Below are positions 23,094 to 34,889 of a DNA stretch of 64,000 nt, piece by piece. Position 1 is the stretch's first letter, and the number at the start of each line of letters is the position of its first letter. Source of the DNA: Mercurialis annua (taxonomy: Eukaryota > Streptophyta > Magnoliopsida > Malpighiales > Euphorbiaceae); assembly GCF_937616625.2 (NCBI RefSeq), contig NC_065571.1:15998501-16062500 (forward strand), read 5' to 3'. Below the pieces are notes generated by a model that had not been told where the DNA came from, searched no databases, and worked only from the letters and a program-made list of their open reading frames with translations. The translations under genes were made by a program, and so were the position numbers.

Positions 23094-23236
23094 CAGATAC
23101 ATCTATATATGGCGGATATTTATACTTTGTTCATAAAAACTATATCTCGACATTGTACATGGAGTTTTTGCGTCGCCAAAATGATTGAATTATGAGCCAC
23201 CGAGAAATTCTTAGGAAAGTTTATCTTTAACTTAAA

Positions 23237-25105
23237 AATTGAGGATATTAAACACTTTTTTTAAATTACGGAAAGGTTACTAAATAAACTTTAGGCTGAA
23301 TCACCAAAAAATGCCAAACCTATACGTCTTGTGTCAGTTATAACCAAACCTTTAAAAACCAACAGATTTAGCTTAATCTTATATATTTTATTTCTTTTTT
23401 AGCCATTTTTGAATCGAACCGGTTTTTTTGACACCTTGTCGTCCACGTCACTGCCAACTAAGCAATTGGCTGGCATGACAACAAACATAATTAAATTAGG
23501 TTTGGCTATTACTGACACAAAATATATAGTTTTGGTATTTTTTGGTGATTAGAGTTAATTTTAAAATCAAACTAATTTTTAAATTCAAAAATTTAATAAA
23601 TTAAATATATTATAATAAAATTTATATATATTTAATAAAATAATATTTTTTATTTAATGCTAATTTAAAGTAATCTAATTTTTTTACTAAATTTAATTGA
23701 TTCTAATAAATTTATTTTATAATATTTGATGGATATATAATTAATTTAAATTTTATTAAAAAGAAAAAATGTCATATTCATTTTAAAATTTATGTTTTCA
23801 AAATTTTGGTTGCCAATTCGTCGACACCACCGCCGTTTGAGACCTAATTGTTCATCTTCTGACGAACGACATGAGAGTAATATATACGACAGTGTTCATA
23901 ATTCAACTACGCACATATAAACATAAAATAATTACTCAATAGATCACTGCTTATTTAAAGGACGAGTGTAATATTTTTTTTCTCATTTTTTTCTCTATAA
24001 AGGGAAGTCCATTGTGGTGTAATCAATATATATCACGATGTTTATAAAATATGGATGCATATGTCATTTTATTCTGCATAGCAAAGAACTTACTTTAATT
24101 TAAACATAACCACTTTTTTATTACCTAATCTCAGTTACAACAAAATCTCAACAGCATTGAAAATTAAATCAAACTCGGAATCATCATGAACATTAAACAC
24201 TTTCACCAAACTTAATTCAACATTAATTGTTAAGTAATACATTAATTCACTTTTTAAATCAAAGATGGCTAATTTTTTTTAAAATTATCCTTTAATTTTA
24301 ATTTTAATTATTACTTAAATTAATTACATATTCATTAAAATATATTATAAAATAAATTAATTAGATTTAGTAAAAAAAAATTGGATTAATTTTAATTAGT
24401 CTTAAATAGAAAATATTAATTATTTTTAAATATATACGAATTTTATAAATGATATAATTAATATACTAATTATTGAATCTAAAAAATTAGTTTGATTTTA
24501 AAATTGGCTCTAATCACCAAAAAAATACCAAAACTATGTATTTTGTGTCAGTTATAACCACACCTAATTTAATTATCTCAGTTGTCATGCCAGCCAATTG
24601 CTTAATTGGCAGTGACGTGGACGACAAGGTGTCAAAAAAACCGGTTCGATTCAAAAATGGCTAAAAAGAAAACAGAACATATAAGGTTTGGCTAAATCTG
24701 GTGGTTTTTAAAGATTTGGCTATAACTGACACAAAACGTATATGTTTGGCATTTTTTGGTGATTAAGCCTAAACTTTATTATAAAATGGTCATTGAATTA
24801 TATATTTTGTTATAAAGGGATTCACTCATATAAAATGTACCGTCTTCATGTAAAAACACAACATTTTTACTTACGTGGCAAGTCAAAATTATAAAATGGG
24901 ACATAATTCAGTGATATTTTTGTAATTAAAGGTATAACTCAATGACTTTTTTGTAATTCACGGAAAATTTAGTGTTTTTTTAATAAGAATAAAAATATTT
25001 TTATAATAAAAAATATAGATTAGTGACTATTTTATAAGAAAATTTTGTTTTGTAACTTTTTTATAATTTGAAAACAATCTAGTGACTATAAAATTTAATA
25101 TCCTA
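23237..25105. mobile_element. Outer foldback element containing a nested Mutator-like element
   Basis: GAGGATATTAAA at the left and its inverse TTTAATATCC at the right bound a region whose flanks partly pair (TTTTTTAAATTACGGAAAGGTTAC against a diverged right arm). The 23294-24769 element sits inside it. Ends and TSD are not firm. Confidence 0.4.
23294..24769. mobile_element. Non-autonomous Mutator-like element with compound TIRs, copy 1
   Basis: 1476 bp, ends GGCTGAATCACC...GGTGATTAAGCC, with an exact 9-bp duplication TAAACTTTA (23285-23293 and 24770-24778). Each terminal arm is about 270 bp and is itself an inverted repeat: the outer ATCACCAAAAAATGCCAAAC recurs inverted at the inner edge of the same arm. 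The unpaired centre (about 23810-24110) shares CGCCGTTTGAGACC, TACGACAGTGTTCATAA and CATTGTGGTGTAATCAATAT with copy 2 at 54477. No protein is encoded. Confidence 0.93.
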
Positions 25106-25421
25106 AAAATCGACCTCGTTACTTGGTTTTGTAAAGCCAACATATTGTATTTGAACTTATTTACACAGGTTCAAAGAGAATTTTAAAAGATTTTACATGT
25201 GTCATGAGATCCATAATTTTTTGTCCTTATAGTTTTAATTATTTAGAATTTATCTAATTTAATTTTAGTGTGTATTAAAATATAAAATAAAACTTTATTA
25301 GGTTAGTTTTTTTTTTTAAGAAAGTCTCTTTATAACCAAAAAAACAACTTTATTAGAGTACTACAACTATATTACACAAGCTACTCTAATACCTATATTT
25401 TTCTATAGAATAAAGAAGTTT

Positions 25422-26445
25422 TAGGGGTTGTTTGATAATTCAATTTATTATCTAAATAAATTAATATATTAGACATTTAATTATTTTAAATTGGTTTGAT
25501 AATCCAAAATAAAACAACTTAAGTTATTTAATTAAGTCAAAAACAGTAATAAGCAAAAAAATTTGATTTATAATTTCTACTTAACATGTTCAACAACAAA
25601 ATTTTAGAAATTTTTTATTAACTGACTTTTATATCTCTATTGTATTAAAAATATTACCCTGGAGTGAAATTATTTTCTTTTACGCATCAAAATCGTATTT
25701 TCTTCAAAATCATTTTTTGATGAAAATAATATATATATATTGTAGGTTAGAATTTTCTTCTTCTCATTAGAATTTAGATATTTATTGTATTAATTATATT
25801 TATTACTAAATTTTATTGAAATGTATAAGTTTATATTTATAAATTTATATTCATGATAAATATTATTTATAATAAATTTTTGTTCATGCACTATATGTTT
25901 ATCCTTTCAAGAGTTTAAATAGTTTATTAAAAATATTTAATAGGTAAGATTTATTATTAGGCCAAATGATTAAAAAAAAGGCTAAAGCTTTGATGGAAAT
26001 TTAACAAAAGTCTAAACTTTTCAATTTTATCCAATTTGTCCTGAAACGCATGATTTCGTTTTAATTATATCCAACTACACAATTTTATTTATGTGGCGCT
26101 GATATGTGGTATGCCACATCAGCGCCGCGTAGACATCAGATGAGCAAAATTACATAGTTGGACATTATTGAAACGAAATCATGCGTTTCAGGATAAATTG
26201 GATAAAATTGAAAGTTTTGTACTTTTGTGAAACTTTCATGAAAGGTTTGACCTTTTTTTTATCAATTGACTTTAAAATTATTAATTTTCTAAGGTTAATT
26301 AGGTAAAATTACTAATTTTATACTTTTTAAAATTTACAGTTATCAAACGAATTTATTTACTTCAGCACTTAAAAAATTCAGCAATTATTATATTCATCAC
26401 CTAAAATTCAGCACTTAATTTTCAGTTTCATCAAACGTCACCTTA
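25422..26445. mobile_element. Putative hAT-like foldback element with a nested MITE
   Basis: Left TTAGGGGTTGTTTGAT roughly mirrors right ATCAAACGTCACCTTAG. Inner sequence is AT-rich and non-coding. The 25960-26270 MITE lies within. No target duplication was found, so superfamily is a guess. Confidence 0.4.
25960..26270. mobile_element. MITE, Mutator-like, about 311 bp
   Basis: Left GGCCAAATGATTAAAAAAAA and the inverse of the right end GTCAATTGATAAAAAAAAG pair, as do AACTTTCAATTTTATCC and the CGCATGATTTCGTTT arms around a GC-rich core (GTGGCGCTGATATGTGG). It is a relative of 40764-41037. The target duplication is decayed. Confidence 0.7.
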
Positions 26446-26507
26446 GTAACAATGACTTTCGAGGGTTATTGACTCAGTGGCAGGGGCAACTGCCATGTAA
26501 TAATCAG

Positions 26508-26577
26508 GCTTAAGTGGCAATATGTTTCCTCAACTTGTAAGCAATGGCCAATTAACACATAAATTAACTTTGTCTAA
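26508..26577. mobile_element. Fragment of the MITE family seen at 53858-54119
   Basis: GGCTTAAGTGGCAATATG and CCTCAACTTGTAAGCAATGG match the inverted right arm of the 53858-54119 element. Only one arm is recognisable. Confidence 0.55.
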
Positions 26578-26819
26578 TTGTCTAACAACAAAATTGTCTA
26601 ACTCTGAATTACGAAACACGCTCTACATAGATGACTACCAAAAACCAGCTCAAGTCTTACCGACTACCAAATCAACACTATCCAGGCACAAAAATAAGCC
26701 CGAAGCTCAAATTGTAGTTCATACAATACCAAAGCCCATCATCTTTAATCAGATAATAATGAAATTTACAACAGATATATATCTTGCATTCCTTACCACT
26801 CATTCACCATTTCACTTAT

Positions 26820-29800
26820 AATATTCTCAAATACCAAGTAACCCATATTAAAAAACTTGATACAATTATTTTATCAAAAATATTACAAGTCAAAAAATAG
26901 TAAATTAATCGGTCGAATTTTAAACACCTGGTTCAAACAACCAGTACCGAACTCAATAAACTCCCTTGAATCTCGTGAATCATAAATCACAAGAATCACA
27001 CACAGTCACTTTTAAAAGATTACGCAAATTCAACTATGATAACACAATCTCTTAATTGTTAAATGATACTTTTTTTAGAATAACTCCTTAATTATATTGT
27101 ACTAAAATACTCGGCCCCGTAGCTATCTACGATGACTTAACATCAGCATATTCATTTCCAACTATATTGTACGGATTTATCATTGTATGTCACACATATA
27201 ATGTACAACAGCCGACACATGCGATAACAACAATTTGATAGTTAAAACTTTACCCAAAATGATATCGGCCAACCAACTTTGTTATCGAAACTCGCTAATC
27301 ACGATCCTCTGGTAAACTAACCCTTATCTCTAAACCACACTCAAAACTCCAAAGTTAATCCACTGAATCCAACTTTGATCTCGTGTTCAACGAGGGGTCT
27401 CTTAAATCCATAACACAAATCGTCGGGTCATTGGCTATACTCAAAATCCTTCTTATAGTAAAATAATTTATGTTTACTCAAATATTAAATAATAATATTA
27501 TCCACATCCAATTTAAAGACAATAGCATCTCATACCTCACATTCTTTTAAAACTCGAAATAAATTAACCGTTGGAAAACCTCCAGTTCTTAAATACATCA
27601 ATGTTTTAAAAACATTAATATTTTTAATTCGCGGTTAACCCTTACTCTTAAATAAGTTCACAAATTTATGAAATCGTTCAACTTGAAAAATATATTAGCT
27701 TTTTTTAATCATGTTTGAATAAAATTTCATCCCTTACTCAAATAGGCAAACAAAAATTTGCAATAAAAATCTCTCCATTTACAAAAATATTTTTAATGTA
27801 TCAAAACATTTGGACAAAAATCGTATCAATAGAAACAAAACCTCCTTTAAAATCACAGTATACACACATGTGGAACATAGCCAAATTCTTTAATCCAACA
27901 CTACTCAAATCATAAATCGTACCTGACACAAATTCTTCTAACTCGAACTCAACGTTTTACCGCACTTATCAAAACTATATCTCAAGTGCAACCTTAAATC
28001 CATTACTATTTATTATAAAGAACAATTATTCCAACAATATAAAACCGATCATTCACAACGTAATCGTCCTTAATTCACCATTATCATCACAAAGTATTTG
28101 TCTAACTACCTTTCGGTAAAAGTTTCAAAACCATTATAAATCTATCAATTTATAAATACATATATGAGCATGTAACTCGCTAGTTCGTTTCAAAACATCT
28201 TTCTCATAAACACTTTATCGATAAAATCCCTTTTACATAATTGTGCGCCAAGCTGATGACACCTCTCATCCCCAAAGAGTTGCATCCAACTCTAATCCTT
28301 TCAATACACATGATGCATGTACTATTATGCATGTACAAATTATTTATTTTTCTTTTATTTAGTGAACATACTTAATGCTTAATGCATTTTCCTATTCGTG
28401 AAATTCAAAATGCATGTTTATGATATGTCTGGGCATAATCACGTGATAAAAACATTTCAAATACTTTAGTAAATCAAAATTTGAATTCAATTTCGTGATA
28501 AAATATTTTCTAGATATTACACTCTGTGAGATGTGCACTCGATAGTCTCAAAATATTTTTCAAATTTCATACTTGCAATCTACCAATCATACGATACTAT
28601 CATAATAGTTCAAACCGATAACTACACTAAATTCTCTTATGCATAAATAATATCCAAAAGAACCTCAACTAAATTGAAATTTATACTCAATGGAAACAAT
28701 ACATCACAATTTTTCCTACACAAAAATCTACCATCAATTTCCGATATTGCGTTATCCAACCTGACGTAAACACTAGTGTATTACTACAGCGATCTATCTT
28801 CTCGGGTCAAAATCTCAACATCCTTTTCTAGGACAACCAAAAATCACTAACTGTTCCAAAGAGTCATTTCCCTCATCTTCCTCGGTATCATATCCCAGTG
28901 ACCTCGATCCACAAATCGATACACCAATTTCGGCGTAACCCAAAATCCGGCAAAAAAAGGCAAACACAGGGTCTAAACGAAAGTTAGACTCACAAATTAA
29001 CACCAATCATCAAGGTTAAGCCAAAGCAACGCATGCTAGAAATGACCTTATATGCTGCCTCACACAAGACAAACAAGATAAAACAAGTAACATAGAAAAA
29101 TTTAACCAACATACGAGGCATACTAACACAAAACAACACCAACATGTTTTGATTTCCACATAACCATAAATCACCCAAGCATGCCTTAACCCGTATTTAA
29201 TACAAACATCTTGCCAAATAAAAAATCATAAACATGGTAGGCAACTAACATGTAATCAAAAGAAACGAGCATGGAACATTCTTTTTATCATTATTTTTTT
29301 ACCGGCATGACATACAAAACCCATATAACCCAATGATATCCCAAATCTCAAAATAAAACATGCTGCAACATACTTAGAATTCATCGTAACAAAATCAACA
29401 TGTAGTATGGAATCGATCAAAAGGTATGCATCAAAAACTCATTTCAAAACATATAATCAACAAGAATAGCATTCAAGTTCTAGTCGAACTCCACAGTTTA
29501 AAAGTCTTTTTTTCGAAAAATTTCTTTTATGAAACAATGGTTATAATTCCCAGAACATCTCAATCCATAAAAATCATTTAATTAGCCGAGTTATTACGAC
29601 TACCAAACTCAACTCCCAATTTGTGTGACCCAAGTTAAACCCATAATAACCATTTATAAAATGTATTCAAAATATTTACAAATTCAGAAATGCATTTAAA
29701 TAAAGTATCAATATTTTCAAAAATAGGAGCTCAACATAACCCAAGCATCAAACATCAACTCAAATACTCAAGTGAGAACAACGTTAATCGTAAACAACCA

Positions 29801-30565
29801 TTCTGTAGACACGTACTCCAGCCAAACATACAAAAGTATATGACCAACGACAACTCAAATGTCGACATATCACAATATTGTCAAATCATAAAAAAATTAT
29901 ATTAAATCATCAAAAGACATGGCATCACATAGATGATGTTATCTCAAAAACATCATTTTAAAAATATCAGGTCAAATGCAAAAATGTGATAAACTAATTT
30001 TTTACTAGCAGGGCAATGAAAACCATATTTTGGGGTATCATGTCTAGACTATCCATCTGGCCCTCATGTGAAAACATAAGTCAAGCCAAAACCATTTTCT
30101 CAATTATCAACATCAAAAATCAAAATATGGACAAATAACATATAACCAGAAAACACGTTGAAAATTTAACAACAAATATTATTTAGAAGCAAAAACAAGG
30201 CCAATGCCTATTTTGTTATCATATTTAGTGACAAACAATCAAGGCCAAAGCCAAAATGTACCCATCAACAAGGCAAAAGCAATCCAACATGATCAAAATC
30301 ATCGAAGGCACAAAAGCCAACAAGTAATCACCCAAGTGAAAACAAACGATAAATCATATAATTAAATTTAAATATGACCGACACACATTCTATAGGTGTA
30401 GGTGGAAAGTTTAAAAATAAAATATGACATTTTCAAATAACAAGACACGAATCCTAATTCTGCAATAGTACCTAAGACACGACATCAACTTATCATGTCA
30501 AAATCATATATCACACAGCATGCAATATGCCTTGTTTTTCATAACCAAATCTTACATACCAACTT
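26820..30565 (-). mobile_element. Decayed reverse-orientation gypsy LTR-like sequence
   Basis: A 3.7-kb non-coding tract strikingly poor in G on + and rich in A and C. Part of it, for example GAGTTATTACGACT and GTGACCCAAGTTAAACCC near 29590-29645, matches the neighbouring LTR copy (GAGTTATTACAACT, GCGACCCAAGTCTAA near 31705-31765). It is probably an older copy of the same LTR family. Limits are uncertain. Confidence 0.4.
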
Positions 30566-33500
30566 TGTCACGACCCAATTTCATGGATCGTGACCAACGC
30601 TAGGGAATGGGAATGGTAGCTCCAAAAATCGTAGTTATTCGCGGATAAAACATACAAACACATAAAAGCGCATAACCTGCATAAAACCAATGTTCGGGGC
30701 AACCGAGACTCCAACCTTAGTCCAACAGTGTAGATCAACAAAGTATAATAAAATACTCGGCACAACTCTGAGACCCCAATAGCATGACAACTTAAGTCTG
30801 AAATAATAAGACAACTTACTAATACTATTGCGGTCTAAAAGTTTAAAAGTTTGACCATCATTAATAAATAAAAATAGACCTCTGAAGAAATGAAAATGGA
30901 AGTCACTCGAAGCGCTCAAAACGTAAACAAGAAAAATGGGGAAATAATGGGGGTGAGATATGTTGAGATGAGTTCATACTACTATTCACATTTATTAAAT
31001 GGAAAACCTTTATAAACATATCATTACGGATAAGTATTGAAACCCTAAACCTCAAATATATCTAATATCCAATGTCGTGTCGGTGAGACGTATTTCCATA
31101 CCTGATCCTGACCGGTACTCCACATATAATCGTGTGAGTCCCGGGAGATGAAACTACCACCGACATCCTCACTAAAGGTGGGACGTATCTCCAACCATAT
31201 TTTAATATCAACGATCATTACCGGTGCGCACGCCGTCTCGATGATGCCCATCCAGTAGCCCGTTACAATCCAAATTCATAATTTCACAAAAGCAGTTTAA
31301 AAGCTGCGTATACATAATATATAACAAAATATATAATTTACTTAATAAAGCGGTAAATAGTAAATATAAACTCACTGCTTGCTTTTTCCCAAAAGCTTGG
31401 CAAGAAACTTATACTTGGTTTGACCCTAATGCACGAGCAGTCGACGTGTCTAAGAATAAAGCATAAATTATAATCAATATCATCTCCTAACTCTAGAGAA
31501 TACTAGACACCACATATGACTAGCACAAACATCAAACAAGCTAAGGCGTATACCAAACATAGAGTAATCGCACTTACTCAACAATTTCTAAAGTGTACAA
31601 CAGTCAAGTCAAATTGAGTTCCCACTTTAAAAACATAAACCGGAAAACCATTTCTAATAACTTAGTTAAAATAATTACACCAAGTTAAAACCAAAGTGGT
31701 GTGTTAGCAGAGTTATTACAACTGTCAAGTCTATACTCAAAAATTGAGCGACCCAAGTCTAATTCAAACTAAACATCAAACCAAAGTAAAACCATGTGAT
31801 AAACCATATGTATTCAATTGAACAAAGGATCAATTCACCCCCTCAACTTAGCACGAAATATCAAATGAGTCATTTTCGAAGAAAGTGGATAAAACTAACC
31901 CGCAACTTGCGTTTTTAAATCAAAAAGACCCTTCGGAGAGTGAGTTTCTTAATTTCATTTCATTAACTTAATTAATCATTAATAAATTCTTATTTAATTT
32001 TTAAGTACACCCTAACTGAAATCTTAATTAATCAAAACTGTAATTATACTCTATTAATCCTAATTAAGTTAAGAAAACACAATTAACCATAATTAAGTTA
32101 ATAAAATACAATTAACCTTAATTAAATTAAATCTAACCCTAACATGTTGTTTTAGGCCGAGATTCTTTGGCCGGAAACTTGTGATAAACTAAACCTATCC
32201 AACATCTTTAACACCTCTTCTACAGCAATAAACTTCTAAATTTAACTAAAATACATCAAAAACTGCAGAAATTATAAGAAACTCATGATTAAAATGTCTA
32301 AACAAATCAAAAAAACATAAACATCAAATCGCCGTCGGTCTGTCCATCGAAGCCTCTCGCAGTGAACGGACTCATTTGGGTTCGTCTACTTCTTCTTCGA
32401 TGAAGAAGCAGACGGCCCATCTACCTAAACCCAACGGAGCCTTCTTCGTCGACGAAGGAGAAAACGAACCCAGATAGGTCGTCTGCTTCGTCTCGCAGCA
32501 GTCGAATGAACCCGCATGGATTCGTCTGTTCCGCTGACTTGAAGAACGAATATGGTGGTCCCAACCCCTGCATTCACCGGGATGAGCCGCAACAACAACG
32601 GCAGCAACGGCTGCTCCCCTGAGATGAAGAATAAATATGGTGATAGTTGACGGTTTGCTATTTCTTTCTCTTCCTATTGACAGACCGTCGGAGCAACGAC
32701 ATCAACAAAGCTGAAATTGACGAAAGCGGGGTTTGGAAATCGAGGGTGGTGGTGGTTGGGTTAGTTTTAGGATTAGATTTAGGTTTTGAATTTTTTTTTT
32801 GGATTTAGGGTAGCATTTGGAAGAAGGGCAATATTAGTCCTTAAATTTTAATTAAAAATAATATTAACTTTTAATGTTTTAAAATTATAAGAACTATGAT
32901 TAAAATTTTAAATTTTAAATTGTAAATTTGAAACATAAGTTAAATATAAGGAGTTTTTTAAACCTTTTTCCATATTGTAAGTGGAGAGTGAAACACACAC
33001 ATCGGGTGCGACTGGAGAATGGGTGAGCGAGGGATCTTTTTGATACAAAAACGCAAGTTGCGGGTTAGTTTGATCCACTTTCTTCGAAAATGACTCATTT
33101 GATATTTCGTGCCAAGTTGAGGGGGTGAATTGATCCTTTATTCGTATTCAATTAGAAAACAGGGCAACTCAAATTAACCTCAACAAGCCAAGTTAAACAA
33201 CGTGCCACGAAGTGTCCGATAAAAGTTCTCAAAGGACGACAACATACAAATAGGTCAAAAACCAAACCACAATAGTCCTACCATGTATATCAACAACATA
33301 TAATATAATTCATGTGATAGCAAAACAATCGGAATCAAATAGGCAATGCCTTTCAACAATTTTCAACAAAAGCCGCAAATACAACACTTAGCACATTTTC
33401 GGATTAATCATGCAAAAGTCATACCAAATTCATGAGATCAAAAAATACACATGCCATAGTATATAATATGAGTTCAAATCAGAATATACACCCTCTCAAA

Positions 33501-33746
33501 AGATCACCAAAAAACGTTTACCCTGAAGGAAAATGTCTCCACGAGACGTTTTCCCAGAGAGGAAAGGTCTCCAGGAGACGTTCCCTTCCTGGGCCAACGC
33601 CCTGGGATGGCGTCGGCGCAGACAGAAATTCGTAAAAGTTGAAAAAGTCTTAAAAAATTAAAATTTACCTCGGAAACCCGTATACACTTGTTTCGGATAT
33701 CGACACTTGTTCCTCGAGAAATCGTAAGCGTTATCCATCATTACAA
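30566..33746 (-). mobile_element. Tekay/Del-type LTR (reverse), carrying a nested long-TIR element
   Basis: Starts TGTCACGACCCAATTTCATG, the inverse of a GGGTCGTGACA LTR end. The preceding bases read TTGGTATGTAAG on the minus strand, a possible worn tRNA-Met primer site, suggesting a 5' LTR. Homologous to 19727-20790. The proposed far end CCATCATTACA at 33746 would give a TGTAATG start, but this is inferred. GTCTCC/GGAGAC palindromes occur at 33535-33585. The element at 31820-33143 interrupts it. Confidence 0.6.
31820..33143. mobile_element. Long-TIR Mutator-like element with a GC-rich core
   Basis: 1324 bp. Ends GAACAAAGGATCAATTC and, inverted, GAATAAAGGATCAATTC, flanked by the exact 10-bp duplication GTATTCAATT (31810-31819 and 33144-33153). 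The arms pair for over 100 bp (ACTTAGCACGAAATATC, AACCCGCAACTTGCG). The centre (about 32330-32760) is unusually GC-rich, with CGTCTGCTTCGTCTCG and GAAGAAGCAGACGG, but has no convincing long reading frame. It could be captured host sequence. Confidence 0.9.
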
Positions 33747-34590
33747 TCGATGTATTTAAATTAAGTTGAGAAAAAAATTAGTTAAATGGTAAAATTATAA
33801 TTTTCAGAGGCGGTACCTAATAAATAGGGACAGCGAATAATAAAATCCATAAATAATTACAATACAAACAAAAAAAGTCCAGAGGCTTGAACTTGATGTT
33901 ACAAAAAGAATTAATTGTTTAATTAGTCATACACTCTCATGCATAGAACCGGCCTAATTGGTGACGGTCATAAAGATGCATCACATACTTTAGGATAATC
34001 AAGATAAATGAAATCAGAGTTGGTCACTCATTGACTTAATTTTAATTATCTAGCTATAAGCATGTTTAAGAGTGTTGCACTAGGCACTAAATTAAGATAG
34101 TGCGTTGAAAAATAAAATGTCAAAGGATTAAAATATTTAAAGTTAGCAGTGCCCATAACTTATCAGTAGTGATACATTAATTTCAATTATTTAAATGATA
34201 GATTATATAAGAAATCTATTAATAAGTGGTGCAACCCTTCTATATGAAATTTTCTACTTAGTATATAATATTATTCATATTTTACTAATTAAACCACTGA
34301 CGGGGAGGGGAACCCTCCAAATTTTTAAAATTATTGAAATTAGCACCAAAATTTTGATATTTTATAATTTAGCCCTCCTAATTTTTAAGATCGTCTACTT
34401 CATATATTGCATATTACAATTTGGTTCTTCTTATGTTGAAATCCTCACTCCGTCGCTGAATCAAAATGTTAAACTGTACCTACTAATAAACTATTCTAAT
34501 CAGGCACTACCAATTAAACTATACTTTAAATCTTATAGGCTGTATTATACAACCTTCATTAAAATAAAAAAATGGCTGGCAATTGAGGTC
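33747..34590. other. Non-coding sequence upstream of the CLE gene
   Basis: AT-rich. Presumably includes the CLE promoter. A small inverted pair (GACGGGGAGGGGAACCCTCC near 34300) is present. No gene seen. Confidence 0.5.
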
Positions 34591-34598
34591 TATATATA
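34591..34598 (+). promoter_or_regulatory. TATA box of the CLE gene
   Basis: TATATATA in GGTCTATATATAGGAG, 59 bases before the start codon. This predicts a start site near 34625 and a leader of about 25 bases. Confidence 0.6.
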
Positions 34599-34649
34599 GG
34601 AGTTGCCTCAACTTCTCAAATGTGCAGCATTTGAATTAGATAGAAGACA

Positions 34650-34889
34650 ATGGGTGATAAAGGTGGGAGGTATTTGTTATGCTTCGTCTTTGTATTGCTT
34701 ATATTTTCAAGGATCGAAGCTCGTCCAACAAACTTCTTCTTCCGCCACAAAAACACGACTAGTCGTTCATTGATAGACAATACAAAAGAAGTGTTGAAAG
34801 AAAGTTTAACAAGACAAAAATTATTCATCGGAGGGTTTACTCATTCTAAGAGACTCAGTCCGGGTGGTCCTGATCCCCACCATCACTAA
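34650..34889 (+). CDS. CLE (CLAVATA3/ESR-related) signalling peptide precursor
   Basis: 79 codons, single exon. A short basic N-terminus is followed by a hydrophobic signal peptide (LLCFVFVLLIFS, residues 9-20) with likely cleavage near EARPT. A variable charged middle region follows. The C-terminus is exactly the 12-residue CLE box RLSPGGPDPHHH (68-79) and ends the protein, as in many type-A CLEs. The box is closest to the CLE1-CLE7 group (RxSPGGPDPxHH). Family members are processed in the apoplast, with Pro4 and Pro7 commonly hydroxylated, and bind LRR receptor kinases of the CLV1/BAM type to restrain growth or report nutrient status. Start choice is supported by the good ATGG context and the TATA box upstream. 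It looks intact. Confidence 0.93.
   Translation: MGDKGGRYLLCFVFVLLIFSRIEARPTNFFFRHKNTTSRSLIDNTKEVLKESLTRQKLFIGGFTHSKRLSPGGPDPHHH

Noticed and set aside
26522..26821. 99-codon plus-strand frame
   Set aside because: Begins in a MITE fragment and has no family features.
32425..32607. 60-codon Arg-rich minus-strand frame in the GC-rich core
   Set aside because: Short, low-complexity and without recognisable domain; kept only as a possible captured fragment.
34195..34599. 134-codon hydrophobic frame upstream of the CLE gene
   Set aside because: AT-rich, Ile/Leu/Tyr-dominated composition typical of non-coding DNA, and it overlaps the CLE TATA box.
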